Origin: Aradus depressus | Taxonomy: Eukaryota > Arthropoda > Insecta > Hemiptera > Aradidae | Assembly: GCA_963662175.1 (NCBI GenBank) | Contig: OY759216.1 | Coordinates: 33,993,087 to 34,057,086, forward strand | DNA: 64,000 bases | Direction: 5' to 3' | Shown here: piece after piece, positions 12,836 to 35,500 of the stretch | Numbering within the stretch: the stretch's first letter is position 1 | Layout of the letters: the number at the start of each line of letters is the position of its first letter | The notes under the pieces: generated by a model | The model's input: the letters and a program-made list of their open reading frames with translations, nothing else | Database searches by the model: none | What the model was told of the DNA's origin: nothing | Program-made: the position numbers and the translations under genes

Positions 12836-13724
12836 TTGTAACTGATACCTGATAATAAGATATTTAACACGCAAAAAATTAAGTTTTGAAAATGCCAAAT
12901 GGGTGAAATGTCCAAGGATGTATAAGAAATAAATACATTTGTAAGATGTTGAAGAGGAGGTGGAACCGTGAGTTACCATACTCCCAAACTGCAACCACCA
13001 ACTTCTTGAAACAAAATCATAATATCCCCATAATATTTAATTTCGCTCTGAGGAGCTACCGATGGGTAGTTCTCCTCTCTCACGCCAATCAAGATATCAA
13101 CTATCAATTAAGTCCTCTTGGTAGCTGGTTGTTGCGTCATGGCAACAGTTGCGAACAACATTATTAGGACCAAAAAAAAATTGTAAGATGGAAAGGCCAA
13201 TGAAGTAAAGAAATGTTGAACCACCTTTTACTATTGACGTAAATTTGTTTTTATTCTGTATTCGTACGCTATAAGTGCCCATAACGCAATTAATAAATGT
13301 AAATTCGGAAGCTGTTGATCAAATTTCATGGTAAAAATAACTATGAACTTCTGCCTACTAGGTCACTAGAACAATACCTTTTTTCTTGTTTTTAGTTCTT
13401 TTGGCAACTAGCCAGAAATGTAAAATCCGTAATTACGATCTATGGTATTTGGAGTTGAGGAATGCTAATCTGAATTGACAATAAGAGCAAGGATTGTGAG
13501 GACCTCAATACTAATTACTCAATTCAATATATAATTATTTTTATGATATTATTGATTGAAGAGCGCACATCACACGACCCCCATGTATTACATATTCGCT
13601 GATCACACACTCATATGTTCTTTATTTTAAAGGACCTGCCTTAATAGTAAAGCTTGTTTCTTTTTTTTTCTTCAAATCAGCATTAAGTATGTCACAGTAC
13701 TACACAAAGATGAATCATAATCAT

Positions 13725-14247
13725 TGCTAGTTAGTTAGTTATTATGACTCATGCCCGGGCTTTAACTACAAGGTCATATCGCCTACTACCAGAGCGCTCT
13801 TTCGTCTGTCTGGTGAACAGAAGGTCGACTCTACTACACCTAAATTTTGTCTACTCTAAATTTTTATTCACGTAAGGTCGGAGGGGTCTTTAACGAGTAC
13901 CTGACATCGTATACCTGCCGTATACAAAAACTTTAATTTGCTTTCTTTTTATTTTCTTGGCAGTATGAGGTCCTCCTCCAATATTCTATCATTTCTATCG
14001 TAATTAGTTTAAATACTTTTATTATCATCATTTTGTCTATCCTAGATTTTCATTCATTTAGGGTAGGAGTCTTTAACGAGTACCTGCCATCGGACAGGCT
14101 CGGAACCATCCCCTATCCGAAGGACGGCGTGCTTAAGTTTATTTTACCTCCCAGATAAAATAAATTAAGGGCCTGGGCCGGGTTTTGGACCCGCGGTCAA
14201 GAGCTAAGTAAGCAAGCACGCTTACCACTGAGCTACCGGCGTCCTCT
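13725..14247 (-). repeat. Two SINE family 1 copies on the minus strand
   Basis: 13,725-13,915 is a 3' part ending in an (AACT)n tail. 14,036-14,247 contains the tRNA-like head with A box (TAGCTCAGTGG) and B box (GGTCCAAAACC) on the minus strand. About 120 bp of unrelated sequence separates them. Confidence 0.8.
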
Positions 14248-14404
14248 ATAACCATTGCCAACTGTAAAACATTTAGGTACAGTGTTAATGACGACTGCTA
14301 TCCGATTTGCCTAACTAAAATAATGTATTTCCCTATTTAGAATTCACGTTTCTGAAAATCATGCATAAGTAAATCCCGACATAATGATTAATGGAGTCGA
14401 CAGT

Positions 14405-14990
14405 ATCTTTTCAATGTTCAAGGAAATCGAGGTTCTGTCGTGTAAAAGAAAAATGCAAAATTTGGCCAACGTTTCGAAAACTATTTATTTTCTTCTTCAG
14501 GGCTTAATAATGACTTGAGTGGATGTGTGTGGTGACGGCGTTGTGAGTTTGTGTCCAATGTAGTTACATGTCAACCCAATCACCCGCTAATGAGTTAGCA
14601 TAACCTGTATGCTTAGGGCCCCACCACAACCCCCCCTCACGTTCAAATTGTTGTGACGTCATATTGCATATTTCTAAATTCGGCTTACAAGTATCTTACA
14701 TGTGAATTTCCATGACAATCCGACCATCCGTTGATGAGCTAGCACTATCTTTATGCTTAGGGCTCCCCACAACCCCCCCTCCCGTTATGATATTTGAGAC
14801 ACCACATATAGCCTATTTTTCAACCTGGCTCAAAAGGATGGAAGTTTCATGAAAATCCGTTTTGCCATTTAGGCGTGATGTGGGAACTGACAACCAAACA
14901 AACGTACAAACCAACGAACATACATACTAACGAACAAACAAACAAACAAACAAACCCCGTTTCAGCTTTATTTATATAGATATATTTTAT
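14405..14990. repeat. Composite repeat with hammerhead and CAAA tail
   Basis: Begins with a hammerhead unit on the minus strand. Two diverged ~80-bp units follow, both containing TATGCTTAGGGC and ACAACCCCCCCTC (14,565-14,650 and 14,695-14,785). It ends in (CAAA)n and CCCCGTTTCAGCTTTATTTA. The tail resembles 3' ends of widespread animal retro- or Helitron-like repeats, but the class is uncertain. Confidence 0.6.
14464..14503 (-). ncRNA. Hammerhead ribozyme motif (ACGT stem III)
   Basis: On the minus strand: stem I GCC, core CTGAAGA, hairpin II GAAAA..TTTTC, core GAA, palindromic stem III ACGT, cleavage-site T, then GGC. All core positions are intact. The flanking sequence (ACGACAGAACCTCGA) is shared with the palindrome at 52.5-52.8 kb. 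Confidence 0.75.
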
Positions 14991-16412
14991 TTTTTTTAAT
15001 TATATACATAAATATTATGTAAAATATAGAAATGCAAAGTTTCTTTTCTTAAGGTTCGGACGCGTGTTGCTCTTATAAATTTACCAGTACAATCTAAGGA
15101 CTACAAATTTTTTTGTTCGACTAAAGACTCTCTAGGATAGTAACACTAATCACTCAACGACCAGTCCACTTACATATTCGTAGGCTGACATTCTAAACAC
15201 TCAACAACCCAGACTTCTCCCAAATTAGTATCTCTGGATACCAAATACGATATTTTATTCAGTACCTATAATATGTCTGTAGACTTCCAATTCTTCATTT
15301 GGGACCAACAGCAAGGTATCAAATTCAGTTTGTTCTGCCCCCCCCCCCCCCCCCCCTTCTTTAACACAGTTTTTTTCATTCAATTATATTATTTTTGAAA
15401 TAGCCCCTGACAAGCGTTTCAAAGTTTATGTTGTTATATAGCAATAAAGCTCTTTCGTTACTTCAAGATTTTGTTTTTAGGGATCTTTACTCAAGTGTTG
15501 CCCAGAAAGTTGCATATGATCAAAATCATAAACATTATTAGTTAGAATCATTCTTTCATTGTGGCCTGTCAGAACTTAAGCAAAAGAGTTTGTGTAATTG
15601 TAACACGTTATTATTGATGTAATGATCGATCACTTCAATGTGTTTGAATGTTTCTTTTTTTGACAAAAAATTAGGAAGTTGTCTGTTTCTCGCTGGTTTT
15701 GTTTTATATTACAAAGAATTATAGTACATTTACCTGTTTTTAATAAGTATCAGCTTCCCACACCAAGAAATAATTTTTTAAGACCTCTTTCATGACAATA
15801 ATTATCCCTTCACATTTTTTTTTTTTTTTTCTAAACGGAAAATAAAATAACAAAATAAAATATTTCGTAAATCGCATTATTAGTAATAATACATTGGCCA
15901 TAAAAGCATAACAATATTAAACAAATCCATAAAAAATGTTGAAAAAAATTATATTTTACAGGTTTCTAATTATTTTCATGAATTATGCAAAGTATAGTTA
16001 TTTGGTTCAATTTGTTTTAATTTTTTTTGTGATTCTTAGAGAATATAATATGCGTAAATAATTTACAATCAATCAAGAAATAATTAAAAAACTAACTTTT
16101 CTTTATTACCTTCTTTTCAAAAAATAATAATTTTCCGAAAATTGTTCTAAAAAATTCTAATTTCCGTTTCTTCTATGACAAACCTGTTTGCACTTTTACG
16201 AAATCATTCTATTGGTACTCATCATACATCAATTTCTAAAGTAAGTTATTGTAAATATATTTTTTTCACTTTTTCCTAGTTCACTTGTAGCATAAATGTA
16301 TATTCGGTGTTGAAAGATGTTTTTTATTATTGTTTTGAAATAAATACAAACTTTTAATTGACATATATATTTATATTTACTCAAATATAAAGATGACTAT
16401 TCTTTTTTACAG
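14991..16412. other. AT-rich upstream region of the zinc-finger gene
   Basis: No exon can be assigned. It contains a homopolymer C run at about 15,340-15,356. The start codon of the next gene directly follows an AG acceptor, so a 5' UTR exon probably lies here or further upstream, but I could not place it. Confidence 0.4.
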
Positions 16413-26101
<9,689 letters not shown>

Positions 26102-26515
26102 TTTATTAATATAAAAAATGTAACAGCAGTGATCGTAGACGATCTAAGCAAATAAGGAAATACAAAAAAGTAGGATTCAATTATATTATATATAAAATAT
26201 ATTTTCTGCGCTTCAGCGCCCTCAGCTTCTATTGTAAAAGTTGCAAAAGAAATTTCAGTTAACGTTTGTAAGATATATTTTTCAAATGATCAATTCTACC
26301 ATGAAATCAAATCCACATATGTAAATTAGATGGTGTATATCAAATAAATTTTGGATGTTTCCTTGGTAGTTCAACAAAAACGCTTTAAATTATGTACTAT
26401 AAATTCACTTTTCAGCGTTTTTCTCACTATGTTCAATGTATTAAGGTTTTTGTCACAGAGAGAAATGTTTCTTGATCACCTCAAGTTTTTTAATATTTCG
26501 GCGCTGAAATATTCG
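26102..26515. other. Convergent intergenic region
   Basis: Separates the end of the zinc-finger gene (+) from the stop codon of the CD36-like gene (-). Both 3' UTRs should lie here. I see no canonical poly(A) signal that I would assign with confidence. Confidence 0.5.
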
Positions 26516-29500
26516 CTACCGCCGATTCTTTCTACAAACTGCCATAAACAAACTAACAGAGAATATTGCGAAACCAACAGCGAATAACGTCCATCTGGTT
26601 ATGTCAACTATATTCATCAGTTTCAAAAGTTGATCTTTCAGCATAGAGAGTTCGTGATTTCCCAGTTCTGCTCCCTGCAGGAAAAAAAAAAAAGTTATAG
26701 ATTGATGTTTTTATTTAATTATGTATTAGTATTATTACTCACAATTTTTCTTTTGAAGTATTTATTGTATACAATAAAATTTTACACAAATTTACTATAT
26801 ATGCTCTAAGCAAAATTTTATGTTTATGCAATTTTTCAATAGATTTTTTAATCTAATTCAAATTTGTTTTTATTGTATATCTGACTCCGAAACGTTCCTC
26901 AAATATTTTTATTAATTTGCTAAAATAGTTTTCTAGCACTTACTAACGATAAAAAGTAATCATAGGGGGGTAAGTGGTTATTGGCATTCATTTCAGTAAC
27001 AGAATTGTTTAATTTAAACCTCTGCCACTAGAACGCAGCACCATCAATTGAAGCCTTGAGCGCAACGACAATCATATTCTAACGGATAATTGATAATAAT
27101 TGTCATTTAGTCTAATTAGTCTTTATTTTGGTAGCTAGATGGCTTCCTTTCTGAGAACAAGAATTATTACACCCGGGTGCTTCTGGACACAGAGTACAGT
27201 AATTTAAGGACAGTGAGATTTCACCCCATGGCGTTATTGATTGTTTTTCTTGTGCTCTGTCAAACGTTTTACCAATGTTATAGTCATGTTGCGGCTTTGA
27301 TTAATAAGATAGATGAAGGGAAGCAAATAAAGAAAACCTTCCGCTAAAACTCTTAAATTAAGTATATAAAATTACCATTACAATAAATTAAAGACTGAAT
27401 TATCCACTGAAGATTGACTTCAACTCAGGAAGGGAAGAATACGTGGGGAGAAAAAATGAGTAAGATTCCTGTAAGGGTAAAGTCCTATTAATGAATGATG
27501 GACTAGTTTTTACCTATGTAAAGGTATTTGAAGCCTGTTTTAAGAATCGTGAAATGTTTTTGTGATTTGTCTGAAATTCTAATTTTATTTATTATTCAGT
27601 TCTTGCAATCAGGTCTTCAATTAAGATACCAATATAAATCAAAATTCATAACAGTAATAATAATTATTATAATGCGGAAACCTCCTCCATCCAGAGTAGA
27701 GGGAAAACAGCCTGGCAATGGTTCTGGAACATGCGCATTGAGGAACGTGGCCGAGTCATTACGTTAACCTGCATCCTCTTCATACCTCTCAGAGGTATAC
27801 CTGTTGTCTGTAAAAACAAAATGCAACTGTTAATAGTTAGTTATTGTGACATTTTGCCGGGGCTGTAACTACGAGGTCATATCGCCTACTACCAGAGGGC
27901 TCTTTTGTCGTTCTGGTGAACATGAGCCCGACTATAGGGAGTCCTAAATTTTGTCTACCATAAATTTTTATTCACTTAGGGTAGGGGTCTTAAAGCCTTA
28001 AGAGGCCTGACTAATATCCGAAGAACCTCGGCCGGGTTCAAGTTAATATAATGCGTTAGGCGAAAATGTGCGCAGCTAAGGTAAATTTTAGTAAATAGTT
28101 TAGTTCAGAAGAATCTGTCGGGACATTCCTATCGCTGAACCGCCACCAACAATAAATAAATTCTTCAGAATGAATATCTGTATATAAATAACGTAAACAT
28201 ATTTATTCAAGTGGCACAGTAGTAAGATAGAAATGTGTAGAGCTACGTAGTGCCCCTGAAGCTGGTAGGTGAAGCCATCAGTTCAGTGAAGTCTTCTTAC
28301 TATTGCATCTATATAACCATAGGAACCATACGACAGGAAGATAAGGAAAGAGAGGGAGGTGAGAAGATAAGCGGGATAAGAGAAGGGGAGGTCCGCGGCC
28401 CTTATGTGCCAAGTATACAAAACATATCTCTGGAATAGTAAGAAATTTCATGTCGCATCATCTTTAATGATTTATTCGTTATCTTCTTTCTACATTTTCT
28501 CTTTGAGTATACTTATTCTTATTTTGGAATGTTTTGAGTATTCGATGTAGATGAAATCGTATGATATTCTGCCAACTTTACAGAATCGGACACATTAGCA
28601 TACACCTGCTTTAGACATTGATGATTTAAAACTGCCCTATGTCCTTAACATTAATACAGGTTGGGGCTCAATGAAGAGTTTCATATTTGTCGAGGTCTGG
28701 CATCTCTCCAATGAACTACTATTGTTAACACAATGGTGACGTAAAACCATTCTATGTTCATAACGTCACAAACTAAATGATAAGGAATCTATTTGAGATT
28801 TGTTATGGTAAACCAAATCCATGAATAAATAATTGACATTTTTAGTCATCCCTTCTTTGTCCAATTGGTCTGTAACAGTCTTCAAATTAACAGAACAATT
28901 CTCAATAGTTCACTACACAAAAACATTGATTTAGAATACACTTCAAGTTTAACAAAATGCAAGATTTGCTGAAATCGAAGAGTCATGGCCACAATATAAT
29001 TACAAAATATCCTTTTAGAAGGGTATTGGCCCTTCATCCAGCGCTTTTTGAAAACAAAATGTTATTTATAATGTATATAAAATTGAAATAATTAACACCT
29101 AAATAAACATTATCAAATGGTGAGGCAAAGGATCACAAAATCAATAAAAGGACAAGACATTAATAGTGAGTAGGGCCTTTAAAGCCAAGGGACCTGGATT
29201 CCAACCCCGACCTTGGCAGTAAACCAAAAATATGAATTCTGGAAAAGGTTTGCATACGAGTATATTACTAATATTCCTAGATCTGCAACTATATTCGAAG
29301 TGCACTATTTATGATTCCAATTTATAATTAATGAACACTCCTACCCCGGACCAAAGTTTGCAAGTACATAAATTGTTGTTGCTGAGAGGTAGTTTATGTA
29401 AAAATGAGAATGAGGGCTTCTTAGAATGTGCACAAGTGCATCAGCGGGCGCGGGGTTTGCGGCCCCTGCATCATGGCATTTTTGCAATAAATACAATACC

Positions 29501-32500
29501 ATTTGTTATTAATAAATAATAACTCCTTATCTAGTACATCTGTAATGATATAAATAATTATTAAATTAATATACACTCACAGGTTCAATTTCGATGAAAG
29601 GTTGATGTAGGTGAGGGTCTGGAGCGAGTCCTACCACCTGCTTCTGGTATTCTTCATCAGCACCGTACAGGTGAGGCATCGATACCAGGGCTGGTACACC
29701 TGTTCGCACAACACTACTGGTAACTAGTTCACTCAGCTAGTTCAACAGGTTAGATCCAGAGGCTACTCAACATGATTCTGGGAAAATGATTTTTCTCCCT
29801 TGCCCAAAATTCTGGGGTTGAGAATGACAAACATTTATCCAAATAAATAAAACAAACTACTTTTTGAAATATTGTCTATTTCACTCAAATTGTATACATA
29901 TACTAGTCGTTTCTCTTTAACACGTTGGCTAGTTTAGTTATAAACTAAGTTATTTCACTGAGTGCGAACTTTTCTTATACACCAGGCATTTCAACTTTTA
30001 AATCCCCGTGATTGTACCGTTAGGTATTTGTTCAGTCTTAAATAGTTTTCACTATATGTCTAATAATCACGGTGAACCAACTGTGAGAATAGTCATTTTG
30101 TTAAATGTTCAATATCGCACGTAAATCAGTTTATCGCGTTAGAATTTAATAATTTTATCCTCGAGGCTTCCTCAGTAATCCTCTGTAACTATATTATTAT
30201 AAAACGATCCCTGAGCTGGAGACTCTTGCAGAGACTGACCAAGGAGGAACCCGCCTCATGCCTCCAGACACTACTTGCCAGATACCTAGATAATGCATTA
30301 TAAACGTGTCTTGTTCCGGGAAAAACTTTTTTTTTTTTTTGGTGGGGGAGATGTGTTTGTTTGTCATATTTATAAAGTATAATTTAAATATATAATAAAT
30401 AAAAAGACAGCAGATAAATATATTCCTGGTTCAAACATTCTTGATTGTTACAAGGCACCTTTGATAATCCTGTCACATAACCGGCTCTAGGTATTTCTGG
30501 CAGCCAACCATAGCCACCTGACATCACGTGACCCCTGCTGGAAACGAGCAGCAGCTGATTTAGAAGCTGAATCATGTTTCTTCCGTGCTTCTGTTTAGAA
30601 TACAGATAAGATTAAAGAATACATGGAAAGAATCCCATGCAACTGTTTTTTCTACATTTAAGTATTTCAAATATTTTTTTTTGCTTCCTTGCATTTCTGA
30701 AGAATAGAGGAAGTTTTGTAATCGTTGAGATTTCAAAATCTTCAACTTGGTTTATCAAACCAAAACTTTTCCTGTATTTCACTGTCTTCTAAATCCTTAT
30801 AAACCTAAATCAAGAACCACTGAACGGATTTTTATGAAACATGGTATATAAGTCGTTCCCACTTACAATGGTAGTTAACATGCAACTATTTTTGAAAAAC
30901 TAATTTTTGTGGGGTACGTACATTAAATCACAAAATTTTCAATGACAAATGTTTTCGCTCAACAAAATACAGATAATAATAATAATCAGCTAAACAATAA
31001 AATAAATAAAAACAAAGAACTTGTTTATAACTTTTATATAGTTTAATTCCACGAAAAATATAAACATACAGTTATCAGTTTCGGCTTATGCCATCGTCAG
31101 CACAAAGTTAAAAAGGGACATTTAAGTTTGCTAGATTGTCATGTTTATACAATCCTGAGGTTGTCTAAGGCTGTGATATTTTGTCCCCTAGGGAAGTCCA
31201 TGTGGGGGGTGGAAATCCTGCTTTAACAGAACATTTACAAATATTTGAGTTAATCATAAAAAGTAAAAAATTTAAAAAAAAATGCTTATAGTAGAGTATG
31301 TTTAAGAAATAAGGGCTATTTGACATAATATCGAAATACAATAGGAAAATAAAATCCGTACATACTCGTCATAATTAAATACACAATATATGTGTGTTGC
31401 CCTTGTTCTTTACCGCTAGAATGTCCGTCTTTGATCTCTTCTTCAGCTTCCTCAATTCTCTCTGTGTGTTTCTCTGGCTTGAGATGACTTTCAATCTCTT
31501 CTTACAAACTATTTTCGTTTCATTGTCTTTACATATTAGTAATGAATCTGTACAATTTTAAATGCTTGTTTGTTATGCTTTTTTCTATGCAATGTTTCAA
31601 ACCTCTGGAGTTTTTCTTCAGTTTTTACTATTACTAAATTTATCATATTAAATACATACTAAATGTTGTGTCGATATATTCATTACATCGGCAGTTATTA
31701 TGATATTCAAGTTGAACCTATATTTCTCTCCCCTCTTCGGTTGATTCCGCTGAAAATTAATAGGGGAAATTTATAGGGTTTTGAATTAACACATGAAATT
31801 GTGTTTCAATACTCTTAAATCGGCAATTATTAGAGTTTTTGTGTGAACCTCCCTCCCTTCCCTTCGACCGATTTGGCTGAAGAACAGTGGATCTCGTCCT
31901 TAGAGGGTTCTGGATACACATTCAAAATTTGTGTTCACACAGAGACTTTTTTTTTTTATTAATGGAATCAGGAGGTCGGAAAACATAAAATTCCATTGAA
32001 AACTCGGCATCGAATTATTACAAAACTTCATCTACACTCCGTATAGCTACGGAAGTAAAAACAAAGAACTTATTTAACTTTTAAAAAAGGATAAACAAGT
32101 TGTTTGTTTTCATTTATTTTATTCGCTTTCTACTATATTGACACAAATCACAGAGATGTAGCTGAACAATAGTTAAAGGTAGGTTTACATATCAGGAAGC
32201 ATTGCGCATTTACTTCACTTTGGGTAAATTTCAATGTAACTACTAGCAGTGGTATACAGCGTTCTTTGCCGAAATAGTTTATCCCATAAGTCTTATAAAG
32301 CACACGTCTAAAAAAATTATTTAAATTGTATTATTATAAATATTGCAGTTTCTGTGTGATGGGTGAAAAATAAAAAAAACATTTCGCTCCACATATATTT
32401 TTGAACCCCTCTTAATGGCTAGAGCACAATAGCCTTGCATTTACGTAATTATCACTACAGCAGCGCTGAATTAACATCGTCCTAGGCCCTTGGCAATCAT

Positions 32501-35500
32501 TCAATATTGGATCTCATCAATTAAACTCACATCTATTTAAGAAATAAATTATATTTTTAACTTTTATAAAAAAAAAATGTATATGAAAATAAATACAGAT
32601 CTTGAATAAATTAATAAAAGAGCAGCAGTCATTACGTACAAAATACGAAGTGAAAATAAAACAATATAAAAAAATTTAAACAAAACTATAAAATGAAATA
32701 ATCTACAAAAACTAAACTCTTCAACACTAAGTACATCATACTTTTGAGGAACAATCTCTAAAAACATTTACGTTTTAATGACAAAATGTATAATTTCCAC
32801 AACAGAATATTTCAGAAAAACTAAGGGAATGGCAAAGGGAACAGGCTCCATTTTTCTTTTCCGGTATTCGATGTGAGTACGCAGTAGTTACATAAGACAC
32901 ACTTATTGCACTCACGAATTGTACAACCGTTCAATAACAAGGTACTTGACTGAGATGGTCTATAGCCGACCTTGGCAGGAGGAGAGCCGCTACAGTACAG
33001 CTCTCTACAGGCCCCATGTCCAAGGTTTCCATCTTCGTCCTATCGAGCCATCATTCTGTTTCCCTTTCTTATCTGTCTTCTTCAATGCCCTCAACGTTTC
33101 CTCTTCTTTTTTACTCTTCTCTTCTTCAGTTCTTTCGTTCTCTTCTGTCTTCTTCTCAACATGTTGTTGAGGCGTTCCTTTCTCTTCGTTCGTCTTCTTG
33201 TCATATTCTTCAGTTGTTCCCTTATCTTCGGTTTTCTTTTTATCACCATATTTAGTTGTTTCTTCCTCTTTCTTCACGTCTACATCCGTTTCGTTCTCTT
33301 CAGTGAAACATCCCTCCAGATATTTGCTCACATCTCCCGAACAGTATGGCCCATACACAGCCCAGGCACTGAACCCATTTCCGCTGAGTGCCTGATGCTG
33401 CCTATGAATCCTTTTAGCACACTTCCAATCGTCGGAGATATCATCGTCCTCCAGTAGATCGCAGGGGATATTGCAGGCCCATCCCACTGGAGAGCACCAG
33501 TACTTGTCGCTGATCTGAAAGAGGCCGTGATCCTGGCTGTCCCCGCTAAGGCGGCCCACTGCCGAGGTGTTGAAGTTCGACTCATGCTGGGCGATGCACA
33601 CCCAGGTTCCTACGTCTGATCGGGCCGCGCCATGCCGCTTGACAAGCTCCCGCGCTAGGTCGCATCTCTCGTACGTCTTCCCCGCCACTCCGCCTGCTAA
33701 CACCACCACCACCAGATAGTGCCACATCTCTGGAGCCAGCCCAGGACTCCTCGCCTCTTTAAATATGCCTCCTACCCCCTCTTCCAGCAGGCCTGTCCGT
33801 ATTGACCTAGTTCAAGGTTGGCTTGGAGCTACACGCCGCTCTTTTTATCGTTCCCTGTCCTAAGCCTACCTCAGTTTTTGTTTTTAAATAATTATTCATT
33901 ACTTCAGCAGGCTTCGTCGTCAGAAAATACTATTTAGACTTATATAATATTGTTCGAAATGTTACAATAACAGTTTTTAATCTTCAAACTTAACAGTCTC
34001 TTAGTTACTGAAATTTTGGATAAATTACCAAATATGAATTGGGTTACTTCAGTATTTAAATTCTTTTCGAGTCATTTATTTAAAGTACTCGTATATTACA
34101 TTACATATTAAACAGAGCATTCTGGAGCTCAAGATCGTGGATTCGAAACCCGACCGAGGCCTTTTGTTTATTTTATCTGGGAGGTAAAATAAACTTAAGC
34201 ACGCCGTCCTTCGGATGGGACGTTAAGCGATGATCCCGAGCCTGTACGATGTCAGGTACTCGTTAAAGACCCCTACCCTAGGTGAATAAAAATTTAAGGT
34301 AGGCAAAATTTAGGACTCCCACAGTAGAGTCGGGCTCATGTCTACCAGAGTGACGAAAGAGCGCTCTAGTAGTAGGCGATATGACCTCGTAGTTAAAGCC
34401 CGGGCATGAGTCATAAAAACCTAACCTAACAAACAGTATATTATATGGTGGTTTTATTTTTTTTAACCTTGTCTAAACAAGAAGTATTACAATTATTTTT
34501 CTTTTTTAATCCTTAAATCCTGTGTTATTGATTGGTCCTTGTCTCCTAAAATTGTTCAAAGAATCATACATATCAAGGATATACAATGTAACATTCCCAA
34601 ATGGCTGAACGATTTAGAAAGGAATCCGCCATAATAGTTAATTATTGGTACAAGATAATTCAATTTCTCTTATTGAATTTTCTTTAAAAAAACTGGCGAT
34701 TCAAAACTTTACCTCAAAGTATAATATTTCTTTTGCTTAAGATAGATTGGTATTCTTTTTTTTCTTCTTTAATTTGAAGGAGAACAATATGAAGATATAT
34801 CATAGTTTAGTGTGCAAAGTTTTAGTTAAATAACTTGTATTTTCCAAGTTAATTTGGGGACAGAGAGACCTCATACATATCACTTGGACTATGGAACCCT
34901 AGGAACGGAAAAAAACCTTAATTGACTCATCATCATTTAAATACTCAAAAATAGACAACTAGACTACCAAACAATCTATAAGAGCTAAGTAAGTAGTTTA
35001 TCTATCAATCTTCCAGATACGTACAGAAGCCATTGACCTCGATTCCAACGTATATTTATCTATGAAATATTGTGTTTACTTTTCAATGAGAACAAAATAC
35101 TTGACGATAATGTTCACTTTTTTATATTTCCAACAGTGAAAGACCACAAAACGTCCCCCTTGAAGCGACACTCTCTTTTCCTCGGTGAGGTCTGGAGACT
35201 ACCGACTTAATCAGTTCATCAATAGCTGAAGCAGGGCCGATTTATGTTTTGAGTTCCTGGGCGCACTTGTCACCGTGCCTCATACGTTATTTATTTAAAT
35301 GCATTTAAATAAATAGCAAATAATATGTAAAAGAGAAAGAGCTAAGGTCCATCGAGGCAAATCCTGGGAATAATATTTTTAATAGGTTCGCATAGCATCT
35401 GACGTACGCTGGTGACGTCATTACATCACACGCAAAAGCTGCCCTAGAAAAAGCTTTTCCCAAGACAGATCCACTTTCCCCCTTCAAGATGGTTAGGTGC

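Noticed and set aside
29165..29220. Possible tRNA gene (GGATTCCAACCCC)
   Set aside because: No cloverleaf. Best read as an eroded SINE head.
32919..33457. Plus-strand open frames opposite the lysozyme
   Set aside because: Shadows of the minus-strand gene. Ser/Phe-rich runs mirror the Glu/Lys tail.
33005..33727. Lysozyme as bacterial contamination or horizontal transfer, since it is intronless and GC-richer
   Set aside because: It is a typical animal c-type lysozyme with a eukaryotic signal peptide and lies inside a host intron. Retrocopying is simpler.
34425..34435. CCTAACCTAAC as an interstitial telomere tract
   Set aside because: Only about two repeats, and it sits at the 3' end of a SINE where other copies have AACT repeats.
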